In this document: piece by piece, positions 14,165-28,985 of the stretch
Layout: every line of letters begins with the position of its first letter
How positions within the stretch are numbered: position 1 is the first letter of the stretch
Origin: Nemertoderma westbladi
Taxonomy: Eukaryota; Xenacoelomorpha; Nemertodermatida; Nemertodermatidae
Assembly: GCA_032718475.1 (NCBI GenBank)
Contig: JAUCBJ010004537.1
Location: 1 to 64,000, forward strand
Length of the DNA: 64,000 nucleotides
Direction: 5' to 3'
Notes under the pieces: generated by a model
The model's database searches: none
What the model saw: only the letters and a program-made list of their open reading frames with translations
What the model was told of the DNA's origin: nothing
Translations under genes and position numbers: made by a program

Positions 14165-15330
14165 ATCACAGGTGAGTGCGGGTAAGAGCAAACAGATACG
14201 GAAAAGTGCGTGTAAGGGCAAACAGATTCACAATCACAGGTGAGTGCGGGTAAGGGCAAACAGATACGCAATCACAGGTGAGTGCGGGTAAGAGCAAACA
14301 GATACACAATCACAGGTGAGTGCGTGTAAGGGCAAACAGATACGGAAAAGTGCGTGTAAGGGCAAACAGATTCACAATCACAGGTGAGTGCGGGTAAGGG
14401 CAAACAGATACGCAATCACAGGTGAGTGCGGGTAAGAGCAAACAGATACGGAAAAGTGCGTGTAAGGGCAAACAGATTCACAATCACAGGTGAGTGTGGG
14501 TAAGGGCAAACAGATACGGAAAAGTGCGTGTAAGGGCAAACAGATTCACAATCACAGGTGAGTGCGGGTAAGGGCAAACAGATACGCAATCACAGGTGAG
14601 TGCGGGTAAGGGCAAACAGATACGCAATCACAGGTGAGTGCGGGTAAGGGCAAACAGATACGCAATCACAGGTGAGTGCGGGTAAGGTCAAACAGATACA
14701 CAATCACAGGTGAGTGCGGGTAAGGGCAAACAGATACGCAATCACAGGTGAGTGCGGGTAAGGGCAAACAGATACGCAATCACAGGTGAGTGCGGGTAAG
14801 GGCAAACAGATTCACAATCACAGGTGAGTGCGGGTAAGGGCAAACAGATACGCAATCACAGGTGAGTGCGGGTAAGGGCAAACAGATACGCAATCACAGG
14901 TGAGTGCGGGTAAGGGCAAACAGATACGCAATCACAGGTGAGTGCGGGTAAGGTCAAACAGATACACAATCACAGGTGAGTGCGGGTAAGAGCAAACAGA
15001 TACGGAAAAGTGCGTGTAAGGGCAAACAGATTCACAATCACAGGTGAGTGCGGGTAAGGGCAAACAGATACGGAAAAGTGCGTGTAAGGGCAAACAGATT
15101 CACAATCACAGGTGAGTGCGGGTAAGGGCAAACAGATACGGAAAAGTGCGTGTAAGGGCAAACAGATTCACAATCACAGGTGAGTGCGGGTAAGGGCAAA
15201 CAGATACGGAAAAGTGCGTGTAAGGGCAAACAGATTCACAATCGCGGGTGAGTGCGGGTAAGAGCAAACAGATACACAATCACAGGTGAGTGCGGGTAAG
15301 GGCAAACAGATACGCAATCACAGGTGAGAG
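14165..15330. repeat. Left copy of a satellite block duplicated 14.8 kb apart
   Basis: The order of variants matches 29,025-30,130. Anchors are a unit with GTGAGTGCGTGTAAGG after an ACACAATC unit (14,301 and 29,163) and a GGTAAGGTC unit (14,951 and 29,813), both offset 14,862. A rare ATCGCGGGTG unit follows at 15,241 and 30,043 (offset 14,802), the difference being two 30-bp units. The right part of this copy (14,970-15,240) is extra-rich in 68-bp AB dimers. Confidence 0.8.
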
Positions 15331-16013
15331 CGGGTAAGAGCAAACAGATACGGAAAAGTGCGTGTAAGGGCAAACAGATTCACAATCACAGGTGAGTGCG
15401 GGTAAGGGCAAACAGATACGGAAAAGTGCGTGTAAGGGCAAACAGATTCACAATCACAGGTGAGTGCGGGTAAGGGCAAACAGATACGGAAAAGTGCGTG
15501 TAAGGGCAAACAGATTCACAATCACAGGTGAGTGCGGGTAAGGGCAAACAGATACGGAAAAGTGCGTGTAAGGGCAAACAGATTCACAATCACAGGTGAG
15601 TGCGGGTAAGGGCAAACAGATACGGAAAAGTGCGTGTAAGGGCAAACAGATTCACAATCACAGGTGAGAGCGGGTAAGAGCAAACAGATACGGAAAAGTG
15701 CGTGTAAGGGCAAACAGATTCACAATCACAGGTGAGTGCGGGTAAGAGCAAACAGATACACAATCACAGGTGAGTGCGGGTAAGGGCAAACAGATACGCA
15801 ATCACAGGTGAGAGCGGGTAAGAGCAAACAGATACGGAAAAGTGCGTGTAAGGGCAAACAGATTCACAATCACAGGTGAGTGCGGGTAAGGGCAAACAGA
15901 TACACAATCACAGGTGAGTGCGGGTAAGAGCAAACAGATACGGAAAAGTGCGTGTAAGGGCAAACAGATTCACAATCACAGGTGAGTGCGGGTAAGGGCA
16001 AACAGATACGCAA

Positions 16014-17470
16014 TCACAGGTGAGTGCGGGTAAGGGCAAACAGATACGGAAAAGTGCGTGTAAGAGCAAACAGATACACAATCACAGGTGAGTGCGGGTA
16101 AGAGCAAACAGATACGGAAAAGTGCGTGTAAGGGCAAACAGATTCACAATCACAGGTGAGTGCGGGTAAGGGCAAACAGATACGGAAAAGTGCGTGTAAG
16201 GGCAAACAGATTCACAATCACAGGTGAGTGCGGGTAAGGGCAAACAGATACGGAAAAGTGCGTGTAAGAGCAAACAGATACACAATCACAGGTGAGTGCG
16301 GGTAAGAGCAAACAGATACGGAAAAGTGCGTGTAAGGGCAAACAGATTCACAATCACAGGTGAGTGCGGGTAAGAGCAAACAGATACACAATCACAGGTG
16401 AGTGCGGGTAAGAGCAAACAGATACGGAAAAGTGCGTGTAAGGGCAAACAGATTCACAATCACAGGTGAGTGCGGGTAAGGGCAAACAGATACGGAAAAG
16501 TGCGTGTAAGGGCAAACAGATTCACAATCACAGGTGAGTGCGGGTAAGGGCAAACAGATACGGAAAAGTGCGTGTAAGAGCAAACAGATACACAATCACA
16601 GGTGAGTGCGGGTAAGAGCAAACAGATACGGAAAAGTGCGTGTAAGGGCAAACAGATACACAATCACAGGTGAGTGCGGGTAAGAGCAAACAGATACGGA
16701 AAAGTGCGTGTAAGGGCAAACAGATTCACAATCACAGGTGAGTGCGGGTAAGGGCAAACAGATACGGAAAAGTGCGTGTAAGGGCAAACAGATTCACAAT
16801 CACAGGTGAGTGCGGGTAAGGGCAAACAGATACGGAAAAGTGCGTGTAAGAGCAAACAGATACACAATCACAGGTGAGTGCGGGTAAGAGCAAACAGATA
16901 CGGAAAAGTGCGTGTAAGGGCAAACAGATTCACAATCACAGGTGAGTGCGGGTAAGGGCAAACAGATACGGAAAAGTGCGTGTAAGGGCAAACAGATTCA
17001 CAATCACAGGTGAGTGCGGGTAAGGGCAAACAGATACGGAAAAGTGCGTGTAAGAGCAAACAGATACACAATCACAGGTGAGTGCGGGTAAGAGCAAACA
17101 GATACGGAAAAGTGCGTGTAAGGGCAAACAGATTCACAATCACAGGTGAGTGCGGGTAAGGGCAAACAGATACGGAAAAGTGCGTGTAAGGGCAAACAGA
17201 TTCACAATCACAGGTGAGTGCGGGTAAGGGCAAACAGATACGGAAAAGTGCGTGTAAGAGCAAACAGATACACAATCACAGGTGAGTGCGGGTAAGAGCA
17301 AACAGATACGGAAAAGTGCGTGTAAGGGCAAACAGATTCACAATCACAGGTGAGTGCGGGTAAGGGCAAACAGATACGGAAAAGTGCGTGTAAGAGCAAA
17401 CAGATACACAATCACAGGTGAGTGCGGGTAAGAGCAAACAGATACGGAAAAGTGCGTGTAAGGGCAAACA
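16014..17470. repeat. 204-bp higher-order repeat (three AB dimers)
   Basis: AB dimers of 68 bp alternate strictly here. The variants repeat every third dimer: the same 204-bp string restarts at 16,596, 16,800, 17,004 and 17,208, distinguished by GAG or GGG triplets and ACAC or TTCAC unit starts. Copies look identical over long stretches, so amplification is recent. Confidence 0.9.
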
Positions 17471-20400
17471 GATTCACAATCACAGGTGAGTGCGGGTAAG
17501 GGCAAACAGATACACAATCACAGGTGAGTGCGGGTAAGAGCAAACAGATACGGAAAAGTGCGTGTAAGGGCAAACAGATACACAATCACAGGTGAGTGCG
17601 GGTAAGAGCAAACAGATACGGAAAAGTGCGTGTAAGGGCAAACAGATACACAATCACAGGTGAGTGCGGGTAAGGGCAAACAGATACACAATCACAGGTG
17701 AGTGCGGGTAAGAGCAAACAGATACGGAAAAGTGCGTGTAAGGGCAAACAGATTCACAATCACAGGTGAGTGCGGGTAAGGGCAAACAGATACGCAATCA
17801 CAGGTGAGTGCGGGTAAGGGCAAACAGATTCACAATCGCGGGTGAGTGCGGGTAAGAGCAAACAGATACACAATCACAGGTGAGTGCGGGTAAGAGCAAA
17901 CAGATACACAATCACAGGTGAGTGCGGGTAAGAGCAAACAGATACGGAATCACAGGTGAGTGCGGGTAAGGGCAAACAGATTCACAATCACAGGTGAGTG
18001 CGGGTAAGGGCAAACAGATACGGAAAAGTGCGTGTAAGGGCAAACAGATTCACAATCACAGGTGAGTGCGGGTAAGGGCAAACAGATACGGAAAAGTGCG
18101 TGTAAGAGCAAACAGATACACAATCACAGGTGAGTGCGGGTAAGAGCAAACAGATACGGAAAAGTGCGTGTAAGGGCAAACAGATTCACAATCACAGGTG
18201 AGTGCGGGTAAGGGCAAACAGATACGGAAAAGTGCGTGTAAGAGCAAACAGATACACAATCACAGGTGAGTGCGGGTAAGAGCAAACAGATACACAATCA
18301 CAGGTGAGTGCGGGTAAGAGCAAACAGATACACAATCACAGGTGAGTGCGGGTAAGGGCAAACAGATACACAATCACAGGTGAGTGCGGGTAAGAGCAAA
18401 CAGATACGGAAAAGTGCGTGTAAGGGCAAACAGATTCACAATCACAGGTGAGTGCGGGTAAGGGCAAACAGATACGGAAAAGTGCGTGTAAGAGCAAACA
18501 GATACACAATCACAGGTGAGTGCGGGTAAGAGCAAACAGATACGGAAAAGTGCGTGTAAGGGCAAACAGATACGCAATCACAGGTGAGTGCGGGTAAGAG
18601 CAAACAGATACACAATCACAGGTGAGTGCGGGTAAGAGCAAACAGATACGGAAAAGTGCGTGTAAGAGCAAACAGATACACAATCACAGGTGAGTGCGGG
18701 TAAGGGCAAACAGATACGGAAAAGTGCGTGTAAGAGCAAACAGATACACAATCACAGGTGAGTGCGGGTAAGAGCAAACAGATACGGAAAAGTGCGTGTA
18801 AGGGCAAACAGATACGGAAAAGTGCGTGTAAGAGCAAACAGATACACAATCACAGGTGAGTGCGGGTAAGAGCAAACAGATACGGAAAAGTGCGTGTAAG
18901 GGCAAACAGATACGCAATCACAGGTGAGTGCGGGTAAGAGCAAACAGATACACAATCACAGGTGAGTGCGGGTAAGAGCAAACAGATACGGAAAAGTGCG
19001 TGTAAGGGCAAACAGATACGGAAAAGTGCGTGTAAGAGCAAACAGATACACAATCACAGGTGAGTGCGGGTAAGGGCAAACAGATACACAATCACAGGTG
19101 AGTGCGGGTAAGAGCAAACAGATACGGAAAAGTGCGTGTAAGGGCAAACAGATTCACAATCACAGGTGAGTGCGGGTAAGGGCAAACAGATACGGAAAAG
19201 TGCGTGTAAGAGCAAACAGATACACAATCACAGGTGAGTGCGGGTAAGAGCAAACAGATACGGAAAAGTGCGTGTAAGGGCAAACAGATACACAATCACA
19301 GGTGAGTGCGGGTAAGGGCAAACAGATACACAATCACAGGTGAGTGCGGGTAAGAGCAAACAGATACGACAATCACAGGTGAGTGCGGGTAAGAGCAAAC
19401 AGATACGGAAAAGTGCGTGTAAGGGCAAACAGATTCACAATCACAGGTGAGTGCGGGTAAGGGCAAACAGATACGGAAAAGTGCGTGTAAGAGCAAACAG
19501 ATACACAATCACAGGTGAGTGCGGGTAAGAGCAAACAGATACGGAAAAGTGCGTGTAAGGGCAAACAGATTCACAATCACAGGTGAGTGCGGGTAAGGGC
19601 AAACAGATACGGAAAAGTGCGTGTAAGGGCAAACAGATACACAATCACAGGTGAGTGCGGGTAAGGGCAAACAGATACGGAAAAGTGCGTGTAAGGGCAA
19701 ACAGATACACAATCACAGGTGAGTGCGGGTAAGAGCAAACAGATACGGAAAAGTGCGTGTAAGGGCAAACAGATTCACAATCACAGGTGAGTGCGGGTAA
19801 GGGCAAACAGATACGGAAAAGTGCGTGTAAGAGCAAACAGATACACAATCACAGGTGAGTGCGGGTAAGAGCAAACAGATACGGAAAAGTGCGTGTAAGA
19901 GCAAACAGATACACAATCACAGGTGAGTGCGGGTAAGAGCAAACAGATACGGAAAAGTGCGTGTAAGGGCAAACAGATACACAATCACAGGTGAGTGCGG
20001 GTAAGAGCAAACAGATACGGAAAAGTGCGTGTAAGGGCAAACAGATTCACAATCACAGGTGAGTGCGGGTAAGGGCAAACAGATACGGAAAAGTGCGTGT
20101 AAGAGCAAACAGATACACAATCACAGGTGAGTGCGGGTAAGGGCAAACAGATACGCAACACAGTGCGTGTAAGGGCAAACAGATTCACAATCACAGGTGA
20201 GTGCGGGTAAGGGCAAACAGATACGGAAAAGTGCGTGTAAGGGCAAACAGATTCACAATCACAGGTGAGTGCGGGTAAGGGCAAACAGATACACAATCAC
20301 AGGTGAGTGCGGGTAAGGGCAAACAGATACACAATCACAGGTGAGTGCGGGTAAGGGCAAACAGATACACAATCACAGGTGAGTGCGGGTAAGGGCAAAC

Positions 20401-20930
20401 AGATACACAATCACAGGTGAGTGCGGGTAAGAGCAAACAGATACGGAAAAGTGCGTGTAAGGGCAAACAGATTCACAATCACAGGTGAGTGCGGGTAAGG
20501 GCAAACAGATACGCAATCACAGGTGAGTGCGGGTAAGGGCAAACAGATTCACAATCACAGGTGAGTGCGGGTAAGAGCAAACAGATACGCAATCACAGGT
20601 GAGTGCGGGTAAGAGCAAACAGATACACAATCACAGGTGAGTGCGGGTAAGAGCAAACAGATACGGAACACAGTGCGTCGTAAGGGCAAACAGATACACA
20701 ATCACAGGTGAGTGCGGGTAAGAGCAAACAGATACGGAAAAGTGCGTGTAAGAGCAAACAGATACACAATCACAGGTGAGTGCGGGTAAGGGCAAACAGA
20801 TTCACAATCACAGGTGAGTGCGGGTAAGGGCAAACAGATACGGAAAAGTGCGTGTAAGGGCAAACAGATTCACAATCACAGGTGAGTGCGGGTAAGAGCA
20901 AACAGATACGGAATCACAGGTGAGTGCGGG
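17470..20930. repeat. Irregular A/B satellite with rare long B variants
   Basis: A and B units alternate irregularly, many B units being followed by GAG-type A units. A rare B form with an inserted CACA (GCAACACAGTGCGTG at about 20,155; GGAACACAGTGCGTCG at about 20,655) appears here and again at about 23,653, linking this zone to the following 538-bp repeat zone. An ATCGCGGGTG unit is at about 17,836. Confidence 0.85.
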
Positions 20931-23900
20931 TAAGGGCAAACAGATACACAATCACAGGTGAGTGCGGGTAAGAGCAAACAGATACGGAAAAGTGCGTGTA
21001 AGGGCAAACAGATTCACAATCACAGGTGAGTGCGGGTAAGGGCAAACAGATACGGAAAAGTGCGTGTAAGGGCAAACAGATTCACAATCACAGGTGAGTG
21101 CGGGTAAGGGCAAACAGATACGGAAAAGTGCGTGTAAGGGCAAACAGATTCACAATCACAGGTGAGTGCGGGTAAGGGCAAACAGATACGGAAAAGTGCG
21201 TGTAAGGGCAAACAGATTCACAATCACAGGTGAGTGCGGGTAAGGGCAAACAGATACGGAAAAGTGCGTGTAAGGGCAAACAGATTCACAATCACAGGTG
21301 AGTGCGGGTAAGGGCAAACAGATACGCAATCACAGGTGAGTGCGGGTAAGGGCAAACAGATACACAATCACATGTGAGTGCGGGTAAGGTCAAACAGATA
21401 CACAATCACAGGTGAGTGCGGGTAAGGGCAAACAGATACACAATCACATGTGAGTGCGGGTAAGGGCAAACAGATACACAATCACAGGTGAGTGCGGGTA
21501 AGAGCAAACAGATACGGAATCACAGGTGAGTGCGGGTAAGGGCAAACAGATACACAATCACAGGTGAGTGCGGGTAAGAGCAAACAGATACGGAAAAGTG
21601 CGTGTAAGGGCAAACAGATTCACAATCACAGGTGAGTGCGGGTAAGGGCAAACAGATACGGAAAAGTGCGTGTAAGGGCAAACAGATTCACAATCACAGG
21701 TGAGTGCGGGTAAGGGCAAACAGATACGGAAAAGTGCGTGTAAGGGCAAACAGATTCACAATCACAGGTGAGTGCGGGTAAGGGCAAACAGATACGGAAA
21801 AGTGCGTGTAAGGGCAAACAGATTCACAATCACAGGTGAGTGCGGGTAAGGGCAAACAGATACGCAATCACAGGTGAGTGCGGGTAAGGGCAAACAGATA
21901 CACAATCACATGTGAGTGCGGGTAAGGTCAAACAGATACACAATCACAGGTGAGTGCGGGTAAGGGCAAACAGATACACAATCACATGTGAGTGCGGGTA
22001 AGGGCAAACAGATACACAATCACAGGTGAGTGCGGGTAAGAGCAAACAGATACGGAATCACAGGTGAGTGCGGGTAAGGGCAAACAGATACACAATCACA
22101 GGTGAGTGCGGGTAAGAGCAAACAGATACGGAAAAGTGCGTGTAAGGGCAAACAGATTCACAATCACAGGTGAGTGCGGGTAAGGGCAAACAGATACGGA
22201 AAAGTGCGTGTAAGGGCAAACAGATTCACAATCACAGGTGAGTGCGGGTAAGGGCAAACAGATACGGAAAAGTGCGTGTAAGGGCAAACAGATTCACAAT
22301 CACAGGTGAGTGCGGGTAAGGGCAAACAGATACGGAAAAGTGCGTGTAAGGGCAAACAGATTCACAATCACAGGTGAGTGCGGGTAAGGGCAAACAGATA
22401 CGGAAAAGTGCGTGTAAGGGCAAACAGATTCACAATCACAGGTGAGTGCGGGTAAGGGCAAACAGATACGCAATCACAGGTGAGTGCGGGTAAGGGCAAA
22501 CAGATACACAATCACATGTGAGTGCGGGTAAGGTCAAACAGATACACAATCACAGGTGAGTGCGGGTAAGGGCAAACAGATACACAATCACATGTGAGTG
22601 CGGGTAAGGGCAAACAGATACACAATCACAGGTGAGTGCGGGTAAGAGCAAACAGATACACAATCACAGGTGAGTGCGGGTAAGGGCAAACAGATACGGA
22701 AAAGTGCGTGTAAGGGCAAACAGATTCACAATCACAGGTGAGTGCGGGTAAGGGCAAACAGATACGCAATCACAGGTGAGTGCGGGTAAGAGCAAACAGA
22801 TACGGAAAAGTGCGTGTAAGGGCAAACAGATTCACAATCACAGGTGAGTGCGGGTAAGGGCAAACAGATACGCAATCACAGGTGAGTGCGGGTAAGGGCA
22901 AACAGATAGACAATCACAGGTGAGTGCGGGTAAGAGCAAACAGATACACAATCACATGTGAGTGCGGGTAAGGGCAAACAGATTCACAATCACAGTGAGT
23001 GCGTGTAAGGGCAAACAGATACACAATCACAGGTGAGTGCGGGTAAGGGCAAACAGATACGCAATCACAGGTGAGTGCGGGTAAGGGCAAACAGATACAC
23101 AATCACAGGTGAGTGCGGGTAAGGGCAAACAGATACGCAATCACAGGTGAGTGCGGGTAAGGGCAAACAGATACACAATCACAGGTGAGTGCGGGTAAGG
23201 GCAAACAGATACACAATCACAGGTGAGTGCGGGTAAGGGCAAACAGATACACAATCACAGGTGAGTGCGGGTAAGGGCAAACAGATACGCAATCACAGGT
23301 GAGTGCGGGTAAGGGCAAACAGATACACAATCACAGGTGAGTGCGGGTAAGGGCAAACAGATACACAATCACAGGTGAGTGCGGGTAAGAGCAAACAGAT
23401 ACGGAAAAGTGCGTGTAAGGGCAAACAGATTCACAATCACAGGTGAGTGCGGGTAAGGGCAAACAGATACACAATCACAGGTGAGTGCGGGTAAGAGCAA
23501 ACAGATACGGAATCACAGGTGAGTGCGGGTAAGGGCAAACAGATACACAATCACAGGTGAGTGCGGGTAAGAGCAAACAGATACGGAAAAGTGCGTGTAA
23601 GGGCAAACAGATTCACAATCACAGGTGAGTGCGGGTAAGGGCAAACAGATACGGAACACAGTGCGTCGTAAGGGCAAACAGATTCACAATCACAGGTGAG
23701 TGCGGGTAAGGGCAAACAGATACGGAAAAGTGCGTGTAAGGGCAAACAGATTCACAATCACAGGTGAGTGCGGGTAAGGGCAAACAGATACGGAAAAGTG
23801 CGTGTAAGGGCAAACAGATTCACAATCACAGGTGAGTGCGGGTAAGGGCAAACAGATACGGAAAAGTGCGTGTAAGGGCAAACAGATTCACAATCACAGG

Positions 23901-25060
23901 TGAGTGCGGGTAAGGGCAAACAGATACGCAATCACAGGTGAGTGCGGGTAAGGGCAAACAGATACACAATCACATGTGAGTGCGGGTAAGGTCAAACAGA
24001 TACACAATCACAGGTGAGTGCGGGTAAGGGCAAACAGATACACAATCACAGGTGAGTGCGGGTAAGGGCAAACAGATACACAATCACAGGTGAGTGCGGG
24101 TAAGAGCAAACAGATACGGAATCACAGGTGAGTGCGGGTAAGGGCAAACAGATACACAATCACAGGTGAGTGCGGGTAAGAGCAAACAGATACGGAAAAG
24201 TGCGTGTAAGGGCAAACAGATTCACAATCACAGGTGAGTGCGGGTAAGGGCAAACAGATACGGAAAAGTGCGTGTAAGGGCAAACAGATTCACAATCACA
24301 GGTGAGTGCGGGTAAGGGCAAACAGATACGGAAAAGTGCGTGTAAGGGCAAACAGATTCACAATCACAGGTGAGTGCGGGTAAGGGCAAACAGATACGGA
24401 AAAGTGCGTGTAAGGGCAAACAGATTCACAATCACAGGTGAGTGCGGGTAAGGGCAAACAGATACGCAATCACAGGTGAGTGCGGGTAAGGGCAAACAGA
24501 TACACAATCACAGGTGAGTGCGGGTAAGGTCAAACAGATACACAATCACAGGTGAGTGCGGGTAAGGGCAAACAGATACACAATCACAGGTGAGTGCGGG
24601 TAAGGGCAAACAGATACACAATCACAGGTGAGTGCGGGTAAGAGCAAACAGATACGGAATCACAGGTGAGTGCGGGTAAGGGCAAACAGATACACAATCA
24701 CAGGTGAGTGCGGGTAAGAGCAAACAGATACGGAAAAGTGCGTGTAAGGGCAAACAGATTCACAATCACAGGTGAGTGCGGGTAAGGGCAAACAGATACG
24801 GAAAAGTGCGTGTAAGGGCAAACAGATTCACAATCACAGGTGAGTGCGGGTAAGGGCAAACAGATACGGAAAAGTGCGTGTAAGGGCAAACAGATTCACA
24901 ATCACAGGTGAGTGCGGGTAAGGGCAAACAGATACGGAAAAGTGCGTGTAAGGGCAAACAGATTCACAATCACAGGTGAGTGCGGGTAAGGGCAAACAGA
25001 TACGGAAAAGTGCGTGTAAGGGCAAACAGATTCACAATCACAGGTGAGTGCGGGTAAGGG
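20930..25060. repeat. 538/606-bp higher-order repeat
   Basis: Blocks of AB dimers followed by runs of A units recur with a 538-bp period (21,558 to 22,096; 24,160 to 24,698) or 606 bp, one 68-bp dimer more (20,952 to 21,558). The rare CACATGTGAG variant marks the same place in successive copies: 21,371, 21,909 (538 on) and 22,515 (606 on). The lengths fit 11 A plus 4 B and 12 A plus 5 B. The copy starting at 23,551 is 609 bp long because one B unit is the 33-bp CACA form; in the copies after 23.5 kb CACATG is largely replaced by CACAGG. Confidence 0.9.
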
Positions 25061-28000
25061 CAAACAGATACGCAATCACAGGTGAGTGCGGGTAAGGGCA
25101 AACAGATACACAATCACAGGTGAGTGCGGGTAAGGTCAAACAGATACACAATCACAGGTGAGTGCGGGTAAGGGCAAACAGATACACAATCACAGGTGAG
25201 TGCGGGTAAGGGCAAACAGATACACAATCACAGGTGAGTGCGGGTAAGAGCAAACAGATACACAATCACAGGTGAGTGCGGGTAAGGGCAAACAGATACG
25301 GAAAAGTGCGTGTAAGGGCAAACAGATTCACAATCACAGGTGAGTGCGGGTAAGGGCAAACAGATACGCAATCACAGGTGAGTGCGGGTAAGAGCAAACA
25401 GATACGGAAAAGTGCGTGTAAGGGCAAACAGATTCACAATCACAGGTGAGTGCGGGTAAGGGCAAACAGATACGCAATCACAGGTGAGTGCGGGTAAGGG
25501 CAAACAGATACACAATCACAGGTGAGTGCGGGTAAGGGCAAACAGATACACAATCACAGGTGAGTGCGGGTAAGAGCAAACAGATACACAATCACAGGTG
25601 AGTGCGGGTAAGAGCAAACAGATACACAATCACAGGTGAGTGCGGGTAAGGGCAAACAGATACACAATCACAGGTGAGTGCGGGTAAGGGCAAACAGATA
25701 CGCAATCACAGGTGAGTGCGGGTAAGGGCAAACAGATACACAATCACAGGTGAGTGCGGGTAAGGGCAAACAGATACACAATCACAGGTGAGTGCGGGTA
25801 AGAGCAAACAGATACGGAAAAGTGCGTGTAAGGGCAAACAGATTCACAATCACAGGTGAGTGCGGGTAAGGGCAAACAGATACGCAATCACAGGTGAGTG
25901 CGGGTAAGGGCAAACAGATACACAATCACAGGTGAGTGCGGGTAAGGGCAAACAGATACACAATCACAGGTGAGTGCGGGTAAGAGCAAACAGATACGGA
26001 AAAGTGCGTGTAAGGGCAAACAGATTCACAATCACAGGTGAGTGCGGGTAAGAGCAAACAGATACACAATCACAGGTGAGTGCGGGTAAGGGCAAACAGA
26101 TACACAATCACAGGTGAGTGCGGGTAAGAGCAAACAGATACGGAAAAGTGCGTGTAAGGGCAAACAGATTCACAATCACAGGTGAGTGCGGGTAAGAGCA
26201 AACAGATACACAATCACAGGTGAGTGCGGGTAAGGGCAAACAGATTCACAATCACAGGTGAGTGCGGGTAAGGGCAAACAGATACGGAAAAGTGCGTGTA
26301 AGGGCAAACAGATTCACAATCACAGGTGAGTGCGGGTAAGGGCAAACAGATACGCAATCACAGGTGAGTGCGGGTAAGGTCAAACAGATACACAATCACA
26401 GGTGAGTGCGGGTAAGAGCAAACAGATACACAATCACAGGTGAGTGCGGGTAAGGGCAAACAGATACACAATCACAGGTGAGTGCGGGTAAGAGCAAACA
26501 GATACACAATCACAGGTGAGTGCGGGTAAGGGCAAACAGATTCACAATCACAGGTGAGTGCGGGTAAGGGCAAACAGATACGCAATCACAGGTGAGTGCG
26601 GGTAAGGGCAAACAGATACACAATCACAGGTGAGTGCGGGTAAGGTCAAACAGATACACAATCACAGGTGAGTGCGGGTAAGAGCAAACAGATACACAAT
26701 CACAGGTGAGTGCGGGTAAGGGCAAACAGATACACAATCACAGGTGAGTGCGGGTAAGGGCAAACAGATACACAATCACAGGTGAGTGCGGGTAAGAGCA
26801 AACAGATACGGAAAAGTGCGTGTAAGGGCAAACAGATACACAATCACAGGTGAGTGCGGGTAAGGGCAAACAGATACGGAAAAGTGCGTGTAAGGGCAAA
26901 CAGATACGCAATCACAGGTGAGTGCGGGTAAGGGCAAACAGATACGGAAAAGTGCGTGTAAGGGCAAACAGATACGCAATCACAGGTGAGTGCGGGTAAG
27001 GGCAAACAGATACGGAAAAGTGCGTGTAAGGGCAAACAGATTCACAATCACAGGTGAGAGCGTGTAAGGGCAAACAGATTCACAATCACAGGTGAGTGCG
27101 GGTAAGGGCAAACAGATTCACAATCACAGGTGAGTGCGGGTAAGGGCAAACAGATACGCAATCACAGGTGAGTGCGGGTAAGGGCAAACAGATACACAAT
27201 CACAGGTGAGTGCGGGTAAGGTCAAACAGATACACAATCACAGGTGAGTGCGGGTAAGAGCAAACAGATACACAATCACAGGTGAGTGCGGGTAAGGGCA
27301 AACAGATACACAATCACAGGTGAGTGCGGGTAAGGTCAAACAGATACACAATCACAGGTGAGTGCGGGTAAGAGCAAACAGATACACAATCACAGGTGAG
27401 TGCGGGTAAGGGCAAACAGATACGGAAAAGTGCGTGTAAGGGCAAACAGATACACAATCACAGGTGAGTGCGGGTAAGGGCAAACAGATACACAATCACA
27501 GGTGAGTGCGGGTAAGGGCAAACAGATACACAATCACAGGTGAGTGCGGGTAAGGTCAAACAGATACACAATCACAGGTGAGTGCGGGTAAGAGCAAACA
27601 GATACACAATCACAGGTGAGTGCGGGTAAGGGCAAACAGATACGGAAAAGTGCGTGTAAGGGCAAACAGATTCACAATCACAGGTGAGTGCGGGTAAGGG
27701 CAAACAGATACACAATCACAGGTGAGTGCGGGTAAGGGCAAACAGATACGGAAAAGTGCGTGTAAGGGCAAACAGATTCACAATCACAGGTGAGTGCGGG
27801 TAAGGGCAAACAGATACACAATCACAGGTGAGTGCGGGTAAGGGCAAACAGATACGGAAAAGTGCGTGTAAGGGCAAACAGATTCACAATCACAGGTGAG
27901 TGCGGGTAAGGGCAAACAGATACACAATCACAGGTGAGTGCGGGTAAGAGCAAACAGATACACAATCACAGGTGAGTGCGGGTAAGGGCAAACAGATACA

Positions 28001-28985
28001 CAATCACAGGTGAGTGCGGGTAAGGTCAAACAGATACACAATCACAGGTGAGTGCGGGTAAGAGCAAACAGATACACAATCACAGGTGAGTGCGGGTAAG
28101 GGCAAACAGATACGGAAAAGTGCGTGTAAGGGCAAACAGATTCACAATCACAGGTGAGTGCGGGTAAGGGCAAACAGATACACAATCACAGGTGAGTGCG
28201 GGTAAGAGCAAACAGATACGGAAAAGTGCGTGTAAGGGCAAACAGATTCACAATCACAGGTGAGTGCGGGTAAGGGCAAACAGATACACAATCACAGGTG
28301 AGTGCGGGTAAGGGCAAACAGATACACAATCACAGGTGAGTGCGGGTAAGAGCAAACAGATACACAATCACAGGTGAGTGCGGGTAAGGGCAAACAGATA
28401 CACAATCACAGGTGAGTGCGGGTAAGGGCAAACAGATACACAATCACAGGTGAGTGCGGGTAAGAGCAAACAGATACACAATCACAGGTGAGTGCGGGTA
28501 AGGGCAAACAGATACACAATCACAGGTGAGTGCGGGTAAGAGCAAACAGATACGGAAAAGTGCGTGTAAGGGCAAACAGATTCACAATCACAGGTGAGTG
28601 CGGGTAAGGGCAAACAGATTCACAATCACAGGTGAGTGCGGGTAAGGGCAAACAGATACGCAATCACAGGTGAGTGCGGGTAAGAGCAAACAGATACGGA
28701 AAAGTGCGTGTAAGGGCAAACAGATTCACAATCACAGGTGAGTGCGGGTAAGGGCAAACAGATACGGAAAAGTGCGTGTAAGGGCAAACAGATTCACAAT
28801 CACAGGTGAGTGCGGGTAAGGGCAAACAGATACGCAATCACAGGTGAGTGCGGGTAAGGTCAAACAGATACACAATCACAGGTGAGTGCGGGTAAGAGCA
28901 AACAGATACACAATCACAGGTGAGTGCGGGTAAGGGCAAACAGATACACAATCACAGGTGAGTGCGGGTAAGAGCAAACAGATAC
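25060..28985. repeat. Mixed A/B satellite without an obvious higher-order period
   Basis: Mostly A units with single B units interspersed, and GGTAAGGTC units scattered through. I see local similarity to the 13-14-kb zone but no clear fixed period. Confidence 0.8.
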
